DNA of 47,641 nucleotides from Perkinsus olseni (GCA_013115135.1 JABANP010000416.1:1-47641), one strand, 5' to 3'. Positions 31,686 to 42,059 are shown, counted from the first letter of the stretch. Numbers and translations are program-made. Notes: generated by a model from the sequence alone, not told the origin.

Positions 31686-31756
31686 GGTTCTATAGTGTAG
31701 TGATTAGCACTCTGGACTTTGAATCCAACGACACGGGTTCGAATCCCGATAGACTC
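31686..31756 (+). tRNA. tRNA-Gln (TTG), imperfect
   Basis: Same body as the perfect copies, but with a C-A mismatch closing the anticodon stem and a 3' acceptor strand AGACTC that pairs less well with GGTTCTA. Confidence 0.6.
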
Positions 31757-31857
31757 TCAACGGTTCAGCTCTACGCACTTTAGCTCCTTACTTTTTATCA
31801 GGTATATTACTACCTGCCCTACGGGTATACGATTGCATCTGAGAATGCTTCATCCAC

Positions 31858-31928
31858 GGTTCTATAGTGTAGTGGTTAGCACTCTGGACTTTGAATCCAG
31901 CGACTCGGGTTCGAATCCCGGTAGAACC
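31858..31928 (+). tRNA. tRNA-Gln (TTG)
   Basis: Complete cloverleaf: acceptor GGTTCTA/TAGAACC, D-arm GTG/CAC, anticodon stem CTGGA/TCCAG with loop CTTTGAA, and T-loop TTCGAAT. A and B box promoters are intact. It is followed by a pyrimidine-rich stretch (actttttatc) that can end Pol III transcription. Confidence 0.95.
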
Positions 31929-32030
31929 TTAAGGGCCCAGCTTTACGTAGCTTCAGCTCCTTACTTTTTATCAGGTATATTACTACCTGCCCTACGGGTA
32001 CACGATTGCATCTGAGAATGCTTCATCCAC

Positions 32031-32101
32031 GGTTCTATAGTGTAGTGGTTAGCACTCTGGACTTTGAATCCAGCGACTCGGGTTCGAATCCCGATAGAAC
32101 C
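32031..32101 (+). tRNA. tRNA-Gln (TTG)
   Basis: Same as the copy 173 bp upstream, with T-stem TCGGG/CCCGA fully paired. This is the best-formed copy of the array. Confidence 0.95.
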
Positions 32102-32203
32102 TTAAGGGCCCAGCTTTACGTAGCTTCAGCTCCTTACTTTTTATCAGGTATATTACTACCTGCCCTACGGGTATACGATTGCATCTGAGCATGCCTCATC
32201 TAC

Positions 32204-32274
32204 GGTTCTATAGTGTAGTGGTTAGCACTCTGGACTTTGAATCCAGTGACTCGGGTTCGAATCCCGATAGAACC
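32204..32274 (+). tRNA. tRNA-Gln (TTG)
   Basis: Same cloverleaf, 173 bp after the previous one, with tgact for cgact in the variable loop. Confidence 0.94.
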
Positions 32275-32340
32275 TCCAGGGCCCAGCTTTACGTAGCTTC
32301 TGCTCCTCACTTTTTATCAGGTATATTACTACCTGGCCTC

Positions 32341-32770
32341 GGACATACGATTGCTCCTGAGAAGTACCGGTTACGTAGTAGGCGCGTTTAGTTACGAGGC
32401 GGAGACAATAGCACAATTGCGTCCGCTCAGCTCGGCGCTTCGCGAGCTTGAGTGGTGCAACCGTTCTGTGGTTGGTCTGTGCACATCGTCAGGTTGCATA
32501 GTTTTATTTGATTATAAACCCATCCCGCCCACACCTGCGCTGGAGGCTCTGGTGCGGTTTGTTACCGACCAGGTCTCGCGGGCTCATCATGCCCTGGCAA
32601 GTACCGTATCGTGTGTATGCTCACCGCTGCCACGATTGCGGCTGACCGATTCGCATGCCGGTGTCTGACGGACACCGTGTAGCGTTCGGTGTTTGCCCAG
32701 GTTCATGATAGGGTCACTGCTGATTACCCAAACTTCGCAGGTATGGTTGGAGACTCGCTAACTAACGCAT
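32341..32770 (+). other. Coding-like fragment, unrecognised
   Basis: The plus frame 32351-32668 begins STGYVVGAFSYEAETIA. A similar peptide, CTGYEVGAFSSETETIP, is read on the minus strand at about 33940-33998, so the two lie as inverted copies (32364-32409 against 33953-33998). The family is not recognised. The rest of the frame (CNRSVVGLCTSSGCIVLFDY) has no partner here. Confidence 0.4.
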
Positions 32771-32777
32771 CATTCAC

Positions 32778-32848
32778 GGTTGTATAGTGTACTGCTTAGC
32801 ACTCTGGACTTCGAATCCAGCGACTTGGGTTCGAATCCCGCTAGAACG
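32778..32848 (+). pseudogene. tRNA pseudogene, Gln-type body with Arg anticodon (TCG)
   Basis: Acceptor GGTTGTA against TAGAACG, a D-loop that has lost the conserved GG (TACTGCTTAG), and anticodon loop CTTCGAA giving TCG. The D-loop defect points to a pseudogene. If expressed it would read the Arg codon CGA with a Gln identity body. Confidence 0.7.
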
Positions 32849-33055
32849 TCAGATTCAGATTGAAACGTTCCTTAATAACGAGCAATACATGAATTAGTCA
32901 TCACGTCTTCCTGCTCTAAGGCTTCGACCGACTTCTTCTGCATCTTCCTCCATCCTCGCGGTCACCGTCCCAGTCGCCAGTCCTCCGACGCTTGCTCCCG
33001 CTGCTGCTATTTATTTTTTTCTTTTTTTGACAGCAAATATTCAATGGTGGGCCTA
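32849..33055. repeat. Duplicate of the 31140-31350 flank (D6)
   Basis: Shares aataacgagcaatacatga, cgaccgacttcttctgc, the cccagtcgccag stretch and gcaaatattca with 31140-31350. The T-run differs in length. In both cases it lies next to a tRNA of the array, so the tRNA and its flank were copied together. Confidence 0.8.
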
Positions 33056-33930
33056 GTACAAAACAGAGGCGGAAAAAAAAGTTGTGCCTGCCCGGCACTA
33101 CAATAAGCCCCTGCGAGCATCGAGATACTGCATGAGGGCCGAACAAAGTTGATTGAAGGACTTGCGTCGCTTCAAATCAACAATTAGTTTATATAAATGG
33201 TAAGGGACACCACCTTGGACCCTATTCCTAGCCTGCTGCAGGAGCGGACAGGAGAGGAGGTAGTGCCGCGTGTTCCCCACCGGCGCCCCGCAGTCACACT
33301 CTGGCGAGTTGACCACCCCGCATCTATAGAGATGGGCTGAGGTTGGGGCCCTTCCGAATACGACGAAGGACGAAAGAATCCCCGCGGATCCACAAACGAG
33401 CGCATGAAGCGCAGTAAAAGAAGTCGTTGACCGAAGTGCCCAGGCTGGCTCTCTTGTCTGACCACCACTTGCGCAGTGACAGACGGCCAGCTTCTCCTTG
33501 ATACCGCCGAAGAGTCCTCACACTGATTTCCGTCTCCGCAGAGACCTCCCTCATGGAGGCACCCTTGGCTGCCAGCTCGTCGGCCCGTTCGTTGGCACTG
33601 ATGGAACTGTGCCCCGGTACCCATCGAAGGGATACCCTACCAGGGATTTCGGACAAGGACAGATAGATCTGTCTCGCCTTATACCACTGGGCGACAGGAT
33701 CTTGAGTACCGCCTGAGAGTCCGTGAAGATCTCCCAGGCCTCGTCACCCGCTAGAACGTCATAGCCCAGGTCTGACCTGGGCGACGTCGAACCGTCCCAG
33801 AGCCTCCAACACAGGTGTGGGCGGGAGGGGTTAATATCGAAATCAACTACAACGCACAAGCTACTGTACTTTATAGACAGTGTAGCTGTTGAAGCACTCA
33901 TGCAACTAGTTTCCCCTGAGCTCACGGAAA
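33056..33930 (-). pseudogene. LINE 3' remnant: RNase H domain and C-terminal zinc-finger-like motif
   Basis: Minus-strand pieces in order: AWEIFTDSQAVLKIL (RNase H; frame 33925-33551), RWVPGHSSISANERADELAA (RNase H end; frame 33656-33324), then ECDCGAPVGNTRHYLLSCPL (CxC-H-C motif typical of LINE ORF2 C-termini; frame 33316-33098). Frame changes and loss of the RT part show that it is a dead, 5'-truncated copy, as is usual for LINEs. No poly(A) tail or target duplication is clear; the low-coordinate end abuts the duplicated flank at about 33055. Confidence 0.82.
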
Positions 33931-34073
33931 ATTCGAGGAACTGATTTTGGTATTGTCTCCGTCTCCGAACTAAACGCGCCTACTTCGTAACCGGTACATA
34001 ATGGTAGCTTCGGATCAACTACTATAGCATTTAAGGTCGATTCAATCATGTGAACAAACTCAAGATACCAAAA

Positions 34074-34146
34074 CACCCACCGTGGGGCTCGAACCCACGA
34101 CCACAAGGTTAAGAGCCTTGCGCTCTACCGACTGAGCTAGACGGGC
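34074..34146 (-). tRNA. tRNA-Lys (CTT)
   Basis: The minus strand starts GCCCGTCTAGCTCAGTCGG. Anticodon arm CAAGG-CTCTTAA-CCTTG gives CTT, and the T-arm is GTGGG-TTCGAGC-CCCAC. The acceptor stem pairs with a few G-U pairs. Both internal promoter boxes are intact. Confidence 0.95.
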
Positions 34147-34245
34147 TACACGTACTAAACAATAGAGACGTTCTAGGCTACAACAACACGCGACGGCAAA
34201 AGTTACACAAAGACTGTCTGCAAACGACTGTCAAAATTGTTCAAA

Positions 34246-34328
34246 TCCGGCAAACCGGAATCGAACCAGGGACCATCCGATATCTACATCACTACAGTCG
34301 GACGCTCTACCAACTGAGCTATTGCCGG
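34246..34328 (-). tRNA. tRNA-Tyr (GTA) with 10-nt intron
   Basis: Acceptor CCGGCAA/TTGCCGG, D-arm with AGCTCAGTTGGTAGAGC, and anticodon stem TCCGA/TCGGA enclosing 17 nt. Placing the anticodon at GTA leaves a 10-nt intron right after position 37, the standard eukaryotic site for tRNA-Tyr introns. T-loop is GGTTCGATTCC. Confidence 0.95.
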
Positions 34329-34329
34329 T

Positions 34330-35090
34330 TCAGAAACTCGACCACCAGTTCGAAAGAAACAAAACCAGAAACTCTTTCATGCGAACATCTCTCTGCTTGG
34401 AATGCCATCTATCGACAGTGGCGTGTCATGTACCGCCCAATACTTGGCGGAGAGAAACGACGCTGACGCGGACGTACCAATCTCATGGGCAAGGATGGAG
34501 AAATGAGAAGGATCGTAGAGTTCGATTCGCGGCTCCTACTAGGTCAAACGATGTACCCGTGGACCCTGCATACGTATCGCTCTTTTCTGGGAGTAAAAAA
34601 TCAACATAAATTCCACCCGACGTTTCGTCTCCCACCTCCACGCCTTCCACGTGTGATGACACGAAACTGAGAGTAGTGCAGAGCCGAAACGCAATAGGCT
34701 AAAGCCTCACCTCAGCGACTTAGCCGAGAATTCGATTTGATGCACTTCATCTCCGAGCAGGACTACGCCTGGTGACTTTAATTTCTTCATGGCCGTGTAT
34801 GTATCGGCAATTGTCGGGACTCTGCGACTCGCAGAGTGCGAGCAAGATGAGAGATCTGCATGCGAACACTGAGTAGCGAGAAATACTGGAACAAGCACGA
34901 GCACGAGCCCGGTTCAGGCAATAGCAGATCAACGACCTTCTATGAAAGCAAGGATGAAGCAAGCGCGAGCAAGGATACAAAAAGCTGATCATCTACCTTA
35001 AACAGAAGATAGCATCATTGAACTGCTCTTGCACGAACCATCTGGTATCAGCCAATAGGTCGACGGTAGTCTCCCTCCCGCGGCGGGGGT
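34330..35090. repeat. Segmental duplication D4, copy 1
   Basis: Matches 38655-39345 (agaaacaaaaccagaaactc, ctgcttggaatgccatctat, then gcaggactacgcctggtga). Its end (aactgctcttgcacgaacca) also matches 790-870 in D1. On the minus strand both copies encode DTYTAMKKL, SPGVVLLGD and EFSAKSLR, so an exon of an unrecognised gene is probably present at 34707-34904. Confidence 0.7.
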
Positions 35091-35177
35091 CCCGCCACCC
35101 TCCGCACTTCTCCGCGCCTGAGGAGCCCTGAACATCACAGTGTTTCACCCCAGCTGTAATGACCAACCTGAGCTGCA

Positions 35178-37230
35178 ATGAGACCATCACAAATGCCTCC
35201 GTCGCTTTCGTTCTCGCTTGCCTTTGATTTACCATTGTGCTCGAAACTGCCAAGGTTAATAATTTCCTCGCGGGCGAAGGCCCCTGCCGCGCCGGCTTAT
35301 AGTCATCCAGGGAGTTTTCAAGAGCTCAATCGGAATATATCATCGATTCACACTCTGCGGGGACGCCTTTTGGGCCGGGGGCCCGCCCGGGGCGGGCCGC
35401 CCCGGCGATCCGTGGTGTAACGGACAGAGATCGACCTCATGCGTAGTCTTTCAGATGAACTTGCGATTGACATGAGTCTAACAGCACTGCTAAGGAGAAC
35501 TCGAAACTTAACGCACTCCCCCGGATGCCGGTCTCCGTCAAAAATCAATCTCATGATTGATAGCGCCGGGCGCTATCAAGGGCGCTAAGCGGCGTTTAGT
35601 GAGCGCCCTCATAGCCCGCCCTAACTCGTTACTAATGAGTGACAACGCGACACTGGCAGCGCATCCGCCCCCCTATATCCGGTCAGGAAATGTGCCTGCT
35701 TGGAATTCGAATCGGAGTGAATGGAGCCAAGGGGCGTTGAGATTCTTCACGCAATCCACTCTGAACTCACTCGATTTTTGATTTCTTAACACCCCAAAGA
35801 AGGCCGGGTTAATTCAACCCCGAATTCTTCACTGAAGATGCCTCGCTAGCTGGGAACTTCCCAGCTAACTTCCCAGTCGGAAGTCACGGAGTTCATTTCA
35901 GTTCGCTGTTTCCCATCCGGCATGGGAGATGCTCCGTGTGAGCTGCTGGGTTCTACTCTCAATATTAGCTCTGACCACGGCGATTGCGATGCAGTCCGGC
36001 AAGATCCAGGTAACAGCGAGGACGCAGCGTTCTGCCAGCATCTTCATTGAATATCCTTCAGGCTGGCGACGCAACCCGTGACGGAGCGGCGAAGGTACAA
36101 CATAGCCCCGGGAAACGACTGTTCAGTTGTGTGACACAACTTGTGTCGTTCAGGTATCCTCCTTTAGGAGAGTGTGTAGGATTTTCTATCCAGGAAGCGA
36201 TCTCAGTGTTCTTCGTGATTTCTTCGATGGCGGCAGTATCGCGGTTATACTCAATGTATGGGAAAAGTCAGCCGGAGCAGATATCAATTCCTTCGAATAC
36301 AGGTGACACTCGAGCGATACTCAGCTCCGGGAGCTGAGCTCCCGCGGACGGGATCTCATTCCGATTGCGTGTTGTCAGGGAGAAGCCCAACGGGAACGCT
36401 TTGCTACATTACAGTAATGGCCCGGCAGCAGGCACGATAAAGGCTTCGGCGGGTTATATAAAAAGTACATTCGCCGAGATCTTCCCTATTGCTCATATCA
36501 TTGATGAACTCAAAAAACGGATCGATGGCGTCATGAACGATAGTCAGTGCAGAGAGCTGATCGAATTCATTGAGACCCGCCCGGAGGTCGAGTACGAGAA
36601 TAGTGGTAGAGCTTGGCTTGAGAAATTTCTCATTGAAAAAAAGGACAGAGCTATTGAACTACTAGAGCAGAATGGAGCCGAGATTTCAAGGTACGAGGAA
36701 TCACCGTGAAGTGGATGTGTTGTTAATCATGATGAGAGCAGACTTCGATGTCTTACGCTGTTCTTTGGTGATGTCTCGGGTGTTAGTGAAGTATTAAAAT
36801 CGTCATCGATTGAAGATACGAGCTGACCACGTGATTTCAACCATTATGCAGGGATGCGAAATCACGCACTAGTGTAACGTTAACATTGAGATTTGGTCTA
36901 GCCCTCGCCTACTCCAACCGTCTTGTACTCTCAAAGTCCTGGAAGAGTGACCCGGAGGTCTGCTTCAAGAATAGACGTCGGCGAGGATGCTCACTATTAG
37001 CCTCTCTACCAGTGCGTACGATAAGATGCTTCTGATTCATCGTCATAACTGAGGACGTCATTGGTCATTGCACTGCATGCAATTTCTTGTTGAAGTTTTT
37101 CTGCCAACCGTATTGCTGGGTTCTACGGTAGAACTTCTACCCGCCCGTCGTAGATTCTCAGTCGATAGTTCACCGTTACAACACCCCGTACATAAAATAG
37201 TTTAGGTCAGGTACATGCCATCTGGACTAG
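35178..37230. repeat. Segmental duplication D3, copy 2
   Basis: Partner of 11490-13690. It carries several short palindromes not present in the partner, at 35848-35866, 36126-36140 and 36321-36337, and a GC-rich one near 35375-35405. Confidence 0.8.
35929..36709 (+). CDS. Secreted protein of unknown function (4 exons), paralogue of 12024-12779
   Basis: Exons 35929-36009, 36062-36094, 36154-36302 and 36379-36709, giving 197 aa, with introns of 52, 59 and 76 nt in phases 0, 0 and 2. The signal peptide is MLRVSCWVLLSILALTTAIA. Conserved peptides are CRIFYPGSDL, ILNVWEKS, CRELIEFIETRP and RAWLEKFLIE. Exon borders match the paralogue exactly, and exon 3 is two codons shorter. Palindromic insertions lie upstream and in introns 2 and 3 but not in exons, which suggests the protein is under selection. 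Confidence 0.78.
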
Positions 37231-37264
37231 CTCTTCCAGTGCCAACTTCACCCATATCCTGTCA

Positions 37265-37400
37265 ACTCAGGCACGACACAATACCCAAGTATTAAGCTCC
37301 TGTCATCCACAGCAGTCAGTGATTGTGCACCCACGCAAGTATTAAGCTCCCGTCAATGACAGGCTGTCATCCATATTAGTCAGTGATTGTGTGCCTGCCT
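37265..37400. repeat. Two-copy tandem repeat, second copy with palindromic insertion
   Basis: caagtattaagctcc, then gtcatccacagcagtcagtg, is repeated; the second copy contains an extra stretch forming atgacaggctgtcat (37356-37370). Confidence 0.8.
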
Positions 37401-37534
37401 CCCCCCTAGTCACGTCTACCCTGGTGCGTTCAACGACCTTTCTTAAAGGAAGTTCCTTTGGTTGTCGATGGCGATGGCCGTGGGCCACGGCCCGTGGCGG
37501 AGACCAAAGCTCCCTGCTCCCTCTTCGAAGCGTC

Positions 37535-37900
37535 TCAGTTTCGATCATAGCTCACCAAGAAGGCTTGTAGCAGTGCCGGCGACTGAGTGGCATATTCTTG
37601 TGGGAACGGAGGGAGAGCATCGAAGCTACCGAAAAGTTTAAGCGCTAGCTTGGCTGCCGCGGCACTCTCGTACTCCCTCTTGCTCTTCCCATACTCAGAT
37701 CTTATGGCCGCTCTGATCTGCTCTTCGAGTACTGCAGCTGTAACACCCATATGAGGAGCCAGAAAGAGATTTTTACACACCGCCACGGCAATTCCCAAAA
37801 CAGTGAGAGGGAAGGCCTGGTGTCTTTCCGACAGGTTGGTGCGGTGAGATGAGTCGAAGGACAGGCAATGAGCACATCCTTGTCTGTATACCATCTTCAT
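37535..37900 (-). CDS. Hypothetical protein or exon, unrecognised
   Basis: A 121-aa minus-strand frame starting MKMVYRQGCAHCLSFDSSH and continuing through an alanine-rich helical part (EYESAAAAKLALKLF) to a natural stop. The CAHC motif is suggestive of metal or disulphide chemistry, but no family is recognised. Just upstream another frame (38006-37773) reads SSYKRVLSTMQRKFHAYKRR and might be an earlier exon. Confidence 0.4.
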   Translation of the reverse strand: MKMVYRQGCAHCLSFDSSHRTNLSERHQAFPLTVLGIAVAVCKNLFLAPHMGVTAAVLEEQIRAAIRSEYGKSKREYESAAAAKLALKLFGSFDALPPFPQEYATQSPALLQAFLVSYDRN

Positions 37901-38009
37901 CCGAGATACGTCGTTTGTACGCGTGGAACTTTCTTTGCATGGTGGACAAAACCCGCTTGTAGGACGATAGATGTAGAGCTCGATAAACCCTCAGCGAATC
38001 TGTCACGCT

Positions 38010-38654
38010 ATCACATCTCTAACATCGGCCACAGTGAAATCTTCCGGCTTCTTCGGCATGGCAGCACTTACCTCCTTGGACACGGGGCGCTGCGGATCGA
38101 AACCAGCGATACTAGTGACACTGTCACTGTGAAAGGGCTAGCACCCCCGATCGTCGCACCCGAGGGTGATCGGGCCTAGGGAGGCTCGCATGCTTTAGCG
38201 TCATCCTTGACCGTAGGGGCGTTACGGTAGGGCGGACACCGCATTCACAACCGCGGACTTCCTTGGGTCTTAAGGGGATGGATGGTCACAAGTGGGCACG
38301 CAACGCTCAATACCGGAATGTCTCGCTCTTGGGGCACCCAGCACCTTACCTCATGACCGTGTCACCTTAACTGAGCTCTTGTTGGTTTACATCAAACGAG
38401 CACATGAACACTCCGCGGGAGCAAAAGGATGCTCTATCGGCCAGCGCAGTTCAAATCAAGAAACTGGGCAGGTTATCAACTTAGCTTGTCGCCTCTTTCT
38501 ACTTCACGGGCCGTGATCAGAGTAAGGAATAATAATTCGCTGAAAGACGAAGGTTCGAAACAAACGAGGACCCTCCAAGCAGCTCCGAAGTTCCGAGTCG
38601 GAATGTTGAGGCATTACTTACCCAGGAGCGACCAAATCGGTTAGATCTTCAGAA
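38010..38654. other. Intergenic, no recognised gene
   Basis: Short ORFs on both strands without motifs. Small palindromes occur near 38108 (agtgacactgtcact) and 38143-38170 (ccgatc...gatcgg). Confidence 0.5.
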
Positions 38655-39345
38655 ACTCAAAAAATAGTTCGATAGAAACAAAACCAGAAACTCTCTCATG
38701 CGTACATCTTTCTGCTTGGAATGCCATCTATCGACAGGGGCGTGTCTCGAGCATCCAAATACTTGGCTGAGAGAAATGACGCTGACGAGGGCTTACCAAT
38801 ATTACAAGGGTAATGAAGTTAGAGCTCCACAAGGCCGCCCGATGCAATCGCGGACACGCATACTTACCGCTTCTCTCTGGAAGTAAGAAATCGACATAAA
38901 TTCCACCCGACGTTTCGTCTCCCACTTCTACGCCTTCCACGTGCGATGAAACGAAACTGAAAGCAGTGCAGGGCCGAAACGCGATAGCCTAAAGCCCCAC
39001 CTCAGTGACTTCGCCGAGAATTCGACTTGAGGCACTTTATCTCCAAGCAGGACTACGCCTGGTGAGGTTAATTTCTTCATGGCTGTGTATGTATCGGCGA
39101 ATGTCGGGAACCTACGAGCAAGACGAGAAATCTGCGCACAAACACGGAGTGGCGAGCAATAATGGAACCAGGTGAGCCGTCTCGAATTCAATCAGAACGA
39201 CCGTAGAAAGAAAATCCCGAGTCCAGAGCGTTTATGAGAAACAAGAGTCATCACCTACCTCAGGCAGAAGATACCATCATTGAGCTGCTCTTGTACGAAC
39301 CATCTGGTGTCAGCCAACAGGTCGACGGTAGTCTCCCTCCCGTCG
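38655..39345. repeat. Segmental duplication D4, copy 2
   Basis: Partner of 34330-35090. The minus-strand exon-like stretch 38928-39191 encodes DTYTAMKKL, SPGVVLLGD and EFSAKSLR with synonymous differences from the other copy. Confidence 0.7.
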
Positions 39346-39439
39346 CTCTCCGCACTTCCCCGTGCCTCAGCATCGCGCAGTCCCTGAGCAGTCATGAACA
39401 TCACACTATTCCGCCGCTGCTGCAATGACCAACCTCGAG

Positions 39440-39745
39440 CCTCAGAACTTCGTCAATAGACACTTGCGGATCTTGTCTGATGCTCGCAGTGGCTGCCGAC
39501 TCGCAGGTAACGCGCAACTCTTTCAAAGGTGTTGAAGGCTTGGACAAGTCGACATTCGGAATCTAAAAGACCACGGCGAGATACCTCCCTTTGACGGAGG
39601 GAGCCCCAGCCAACCTCAAATATAGGCGCATTGCGGACCCTCATCTCCAGCCGGGCATCGGTGTCCGCGGTTATGATCGAACCAATGCTCTCCAACACTT
39701 CAGACAGCATATACCTGCCATAAAAAACAAACTCTCCGCGCAACA
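39440..39745 (-). pseudogene. Possible LINE reverse-transcriptase remnant
   Basis: The minus frame 39743-39453 contains GSIITADTDARLEMRVRNA, similar to the G-S-x-I-T-x-D-...-RI pattern after the RT core in some LINEs. A second frame nearby reads IRQDPQVSIDEVL. It is short and broken. It could instead be a coincidental similarity. Confidence 0.4.
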
Positions 39746-39881
39746 GAGCCGAGCCGTGTTCAAACTAGTCGCAGCCGACAGAGTACGCTACACTCATCGC
39801 GCGCGCGCTCTTTCTCCGAACTCGGGACCCGGCATTCAATACTGTCATCGGGGCAACCACAACCGGCTAGGACCCGCCCAC

Positions 39882-41600
39882 TTACTGCCAAGCCACTCGC
39901 GTGACCATAAGAGTCCGCTTGAAAGTCGCGGGCTCGAGGCGCATGACCCTGTTGGAGACATCATCGGCGCTCGTGCATACTATACCGAATAGACGAGCCA
40001 CGTTCGACCGGCACATCATCGCCGCCTGAAAAAAAATCATAGTGACTATTATTAAGATCTTTATTAGATATAGATTTCCTGACGGTCTTGTACCGAGGAG
40101 GGTGCGTGGCGGCCCTAGCGCCGCAGCAAATGTCGCAAAGAGAAGAAGGTGGATTCCTTCCATCTCGGAAGTCCCCTGTGTGTCGTTATCACCTTCTCCG
40201 TCTCGAACTCGATGAGGGCAGTTATCCGCGACTCATGGGCCACGAAGTTCTGAGAGCTGTTCGAGATGGCATCAGCACTCGACGCTCGACTGTTGAATAT
40301 CTCAACGTCAACTATGCGACCAATCTGACATCAGTGAGCAGGCATTGACTAACCACTGCAGCACCTCGTTCGAGCGTAATCGCTTCCGTATAGCGAATTT
40401 TATAAGCATAACCATTCTTATAGATTTATACTTATTGTGGGGTGAGATATCTATTTATCTGTAATATAAATGAAGTTTCACCCGCACAGCGTAGTCCAAT
40501 TTTACCGAGATAAAAAAACCGAAAACCGCGATGTGATATTTGTCTTTCACATCGTGGTTGAAACTGCAATGTAACGTAACGAGGCATTATTAGCTCACAC
40601 TACTCATGATACGATGACCTATACTACCAATTAATATACCACATCTTAATACAGGGTTCCGATGAGAGCTGGCACTCTTGCAATTCATACCGAAAAAGCT
40701 ACTCCAGCACAGCAGTCGGCAAGCACCCCCATGCTCACATTCCCGAGTGCATGGGCAATGTCTTCTCGAGTCACTCCAAAGGGAAGATTCGTTGCGAACA
40801 CCATACGATACTGCCGATCGAGGATGTTATCAGGATCAGAGCCGACCAGCGAACCGCTCAGTATTTCCGCACGAACCTGACACGACAGGGCCTTCATCGC
40901 ACACTTTGCTGTTAAATTGGATACGAATCGACTCAGAGAGAATTTCGTGAGACGAATGATTATGAAGTACGCTGGTGCGCAGTCTACATAGCACACTAGC
41001 ACACCGTATGATAACTGGCTCCATCATATTAGTGTCCCGTTATCAACTTGCATCACGTCAGCTACTCTGCTTTTCTATCTGCTCTATCTCGTTCACTATG
41101 AGCCCAATCTACTTATATTCTGTTCTACTACTACACCCACTAGTGCACTGGTGTCATGGTTACCGATCGAGCAGTGTTTTCGATCTTACTCGGGAGATTC
41201 TCTTGATCACAACATGTATGTATAGGAGCATCCTGCGAATACCACAAACTTCCTAACTCATCCAGCTGACATGCCGACCTCCACGAATTCGGCTCGTCCC
41301 CAGCATTACACGTACACGTACAAAAGATACGGTACGATCAATCAAAGACAGTCGGATGTATCAGCTTAATCGAGTAAACAGGTCATAATCCTCGCCTTAC
41401 ATCAGGGATCCGCTTGTCCCGTGCTGCGGTGGCCTGCGGCGCTCTGAACGCTATCTGGTCATCGTGGATGACCTCATCGGCCGAAGCGATCTCTCCGGCG
41501 CTCAGAACAACGATAGGCTGCTCGCTGAACCTGAAGAGCAGTAATGATATCCTCTTCTGGTATAGACGACACATAATAGGAGCCTCGCGAAGCATTACAG
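39882..41600 (-). pseudogene. Minus-strand coding remnants (third, diverged copy), split by about 1 kb
   Basis: Exon-like pieces corresponding to 1009-1846: LFGIVCTSADDVSNRV at 39882-40040, HESRITALIEFETEKV at about 40165-40330, and IHDDQIAFRAPQATAARDKR at about 41400-41480. In D1 the last two pieces are contiguous, whereas here about 1.05 kb lies between them (about 40340-41390). That extra stretch is either an insertion here or an intron lost there. Confidence 0.45.
40685..41002 (-). CDS. RRM-like fragment within the 1-kb insertion
   Basis: The minus frame contains RQYRMVFATNLPFGVTREDI, which resembles the RNP2 strand and first helix of an RNA-recognition motif (VFxTNLPxGV). The rest of the domain, with RNP1, is not seen in frame. 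The upstream part CAMKALSCQVRAEILSG is helical. It is probably a partial or intron-interrupted gene. Confidence in the family is limited because only one motif is visible. Confidence 0.35.
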   Translation of the reverse strand: MLVCYVDCAPAYFIIIRLTKFSLSRFVSNLTAKCAMKALSCQVRAEILSGSLVGSDPDNILDRQYRMVFATNLPFGVTREDIAHALGNVSMGVLADCCAGVAFSV

Positions 41601-41795
41601 AGACTGAAATGGAGTAATTTCTATTGGCGAGATTAGCTCAATATGGTTCAGGTGAAAATACAGAATTTGCTGGGAAAAATCACCACCAGATACTTTTAAA
41701 GGAAATAACGACAAATATACACTGAAGAATACTGATGGAGATGAAAACAATGTTGCTCGGATAAAAAAGTTCTCGGTCTCGACACTCGAGAAGAC

Positions 41796-42059
41796 TTGAT
41801 GTTAATAAAACCATGCTCCAGATGGCCTGGCACGCTTTTCGGCGGCATCAGCTACGATCGACCAGGCGAAACTGCCCGAGGCCTCGAGGCTCACGTTCGT
41901 CTCTGCATGGGTACGGAGCTGAGGTCATCCATAGTATCCTCGAAGGTCCTCGCGGAGGCATCGCTACCCTTCTCCGGTGATGACGATTGGAGCATCTACA
42001 TCGACCGAGCTCTCAAGCACACAACAACACGCGGGCACAGTGTACTGTCAGAAGCCTAG
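41796..42059 (+). pseudogene. Fragment of unrecognised gene X (source of the chimeric pseudogene 5' part)
   Basis: The plus frame contains ISYDRPGETARGLEAHVRLC, MGTELRSSIVSSKVLAEAS and GDDDWSIYIDRALK. The same sequence, diverged, forms the left part of the oxygenase chimeras at about 2480-2675 and 23059-23255. Amino-acid conservation on the plus strand argues that it was coding. It is not recognised. Confidence 0.45.

Larger units (their letters stand above)
31352..32340. repeat. Tandem array, about 172-bp unit carrying tRNA-Gln
   Basis: tRNA starts at 31352, 31514, 31686, 31858, 32031 and 32204 lie 162-173 bp apart. Spacers share cccagctttacgtagcttc, then caggtatattactacctg (a small stem), then cacgattgcatctgagaatg. 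The array grew by unequal crossing-over. ORFs seen across it are chance products of the unit. Confidence 0.9.

Noticed and set aside
31416..32416. Series of similar ORFs across the tRNA array (YSVVVSTLDFESSDSGSNP type)
   Set aside because: They are translations of tRNA-Gln genes and their spacers, repeated because the unit is tandem. The same bases form cloverleaves.
37868..38179. 103-aa plus-strand ORF
   Set aside because: It overlaps the better minus-strand candidate and has no recognisable domain.
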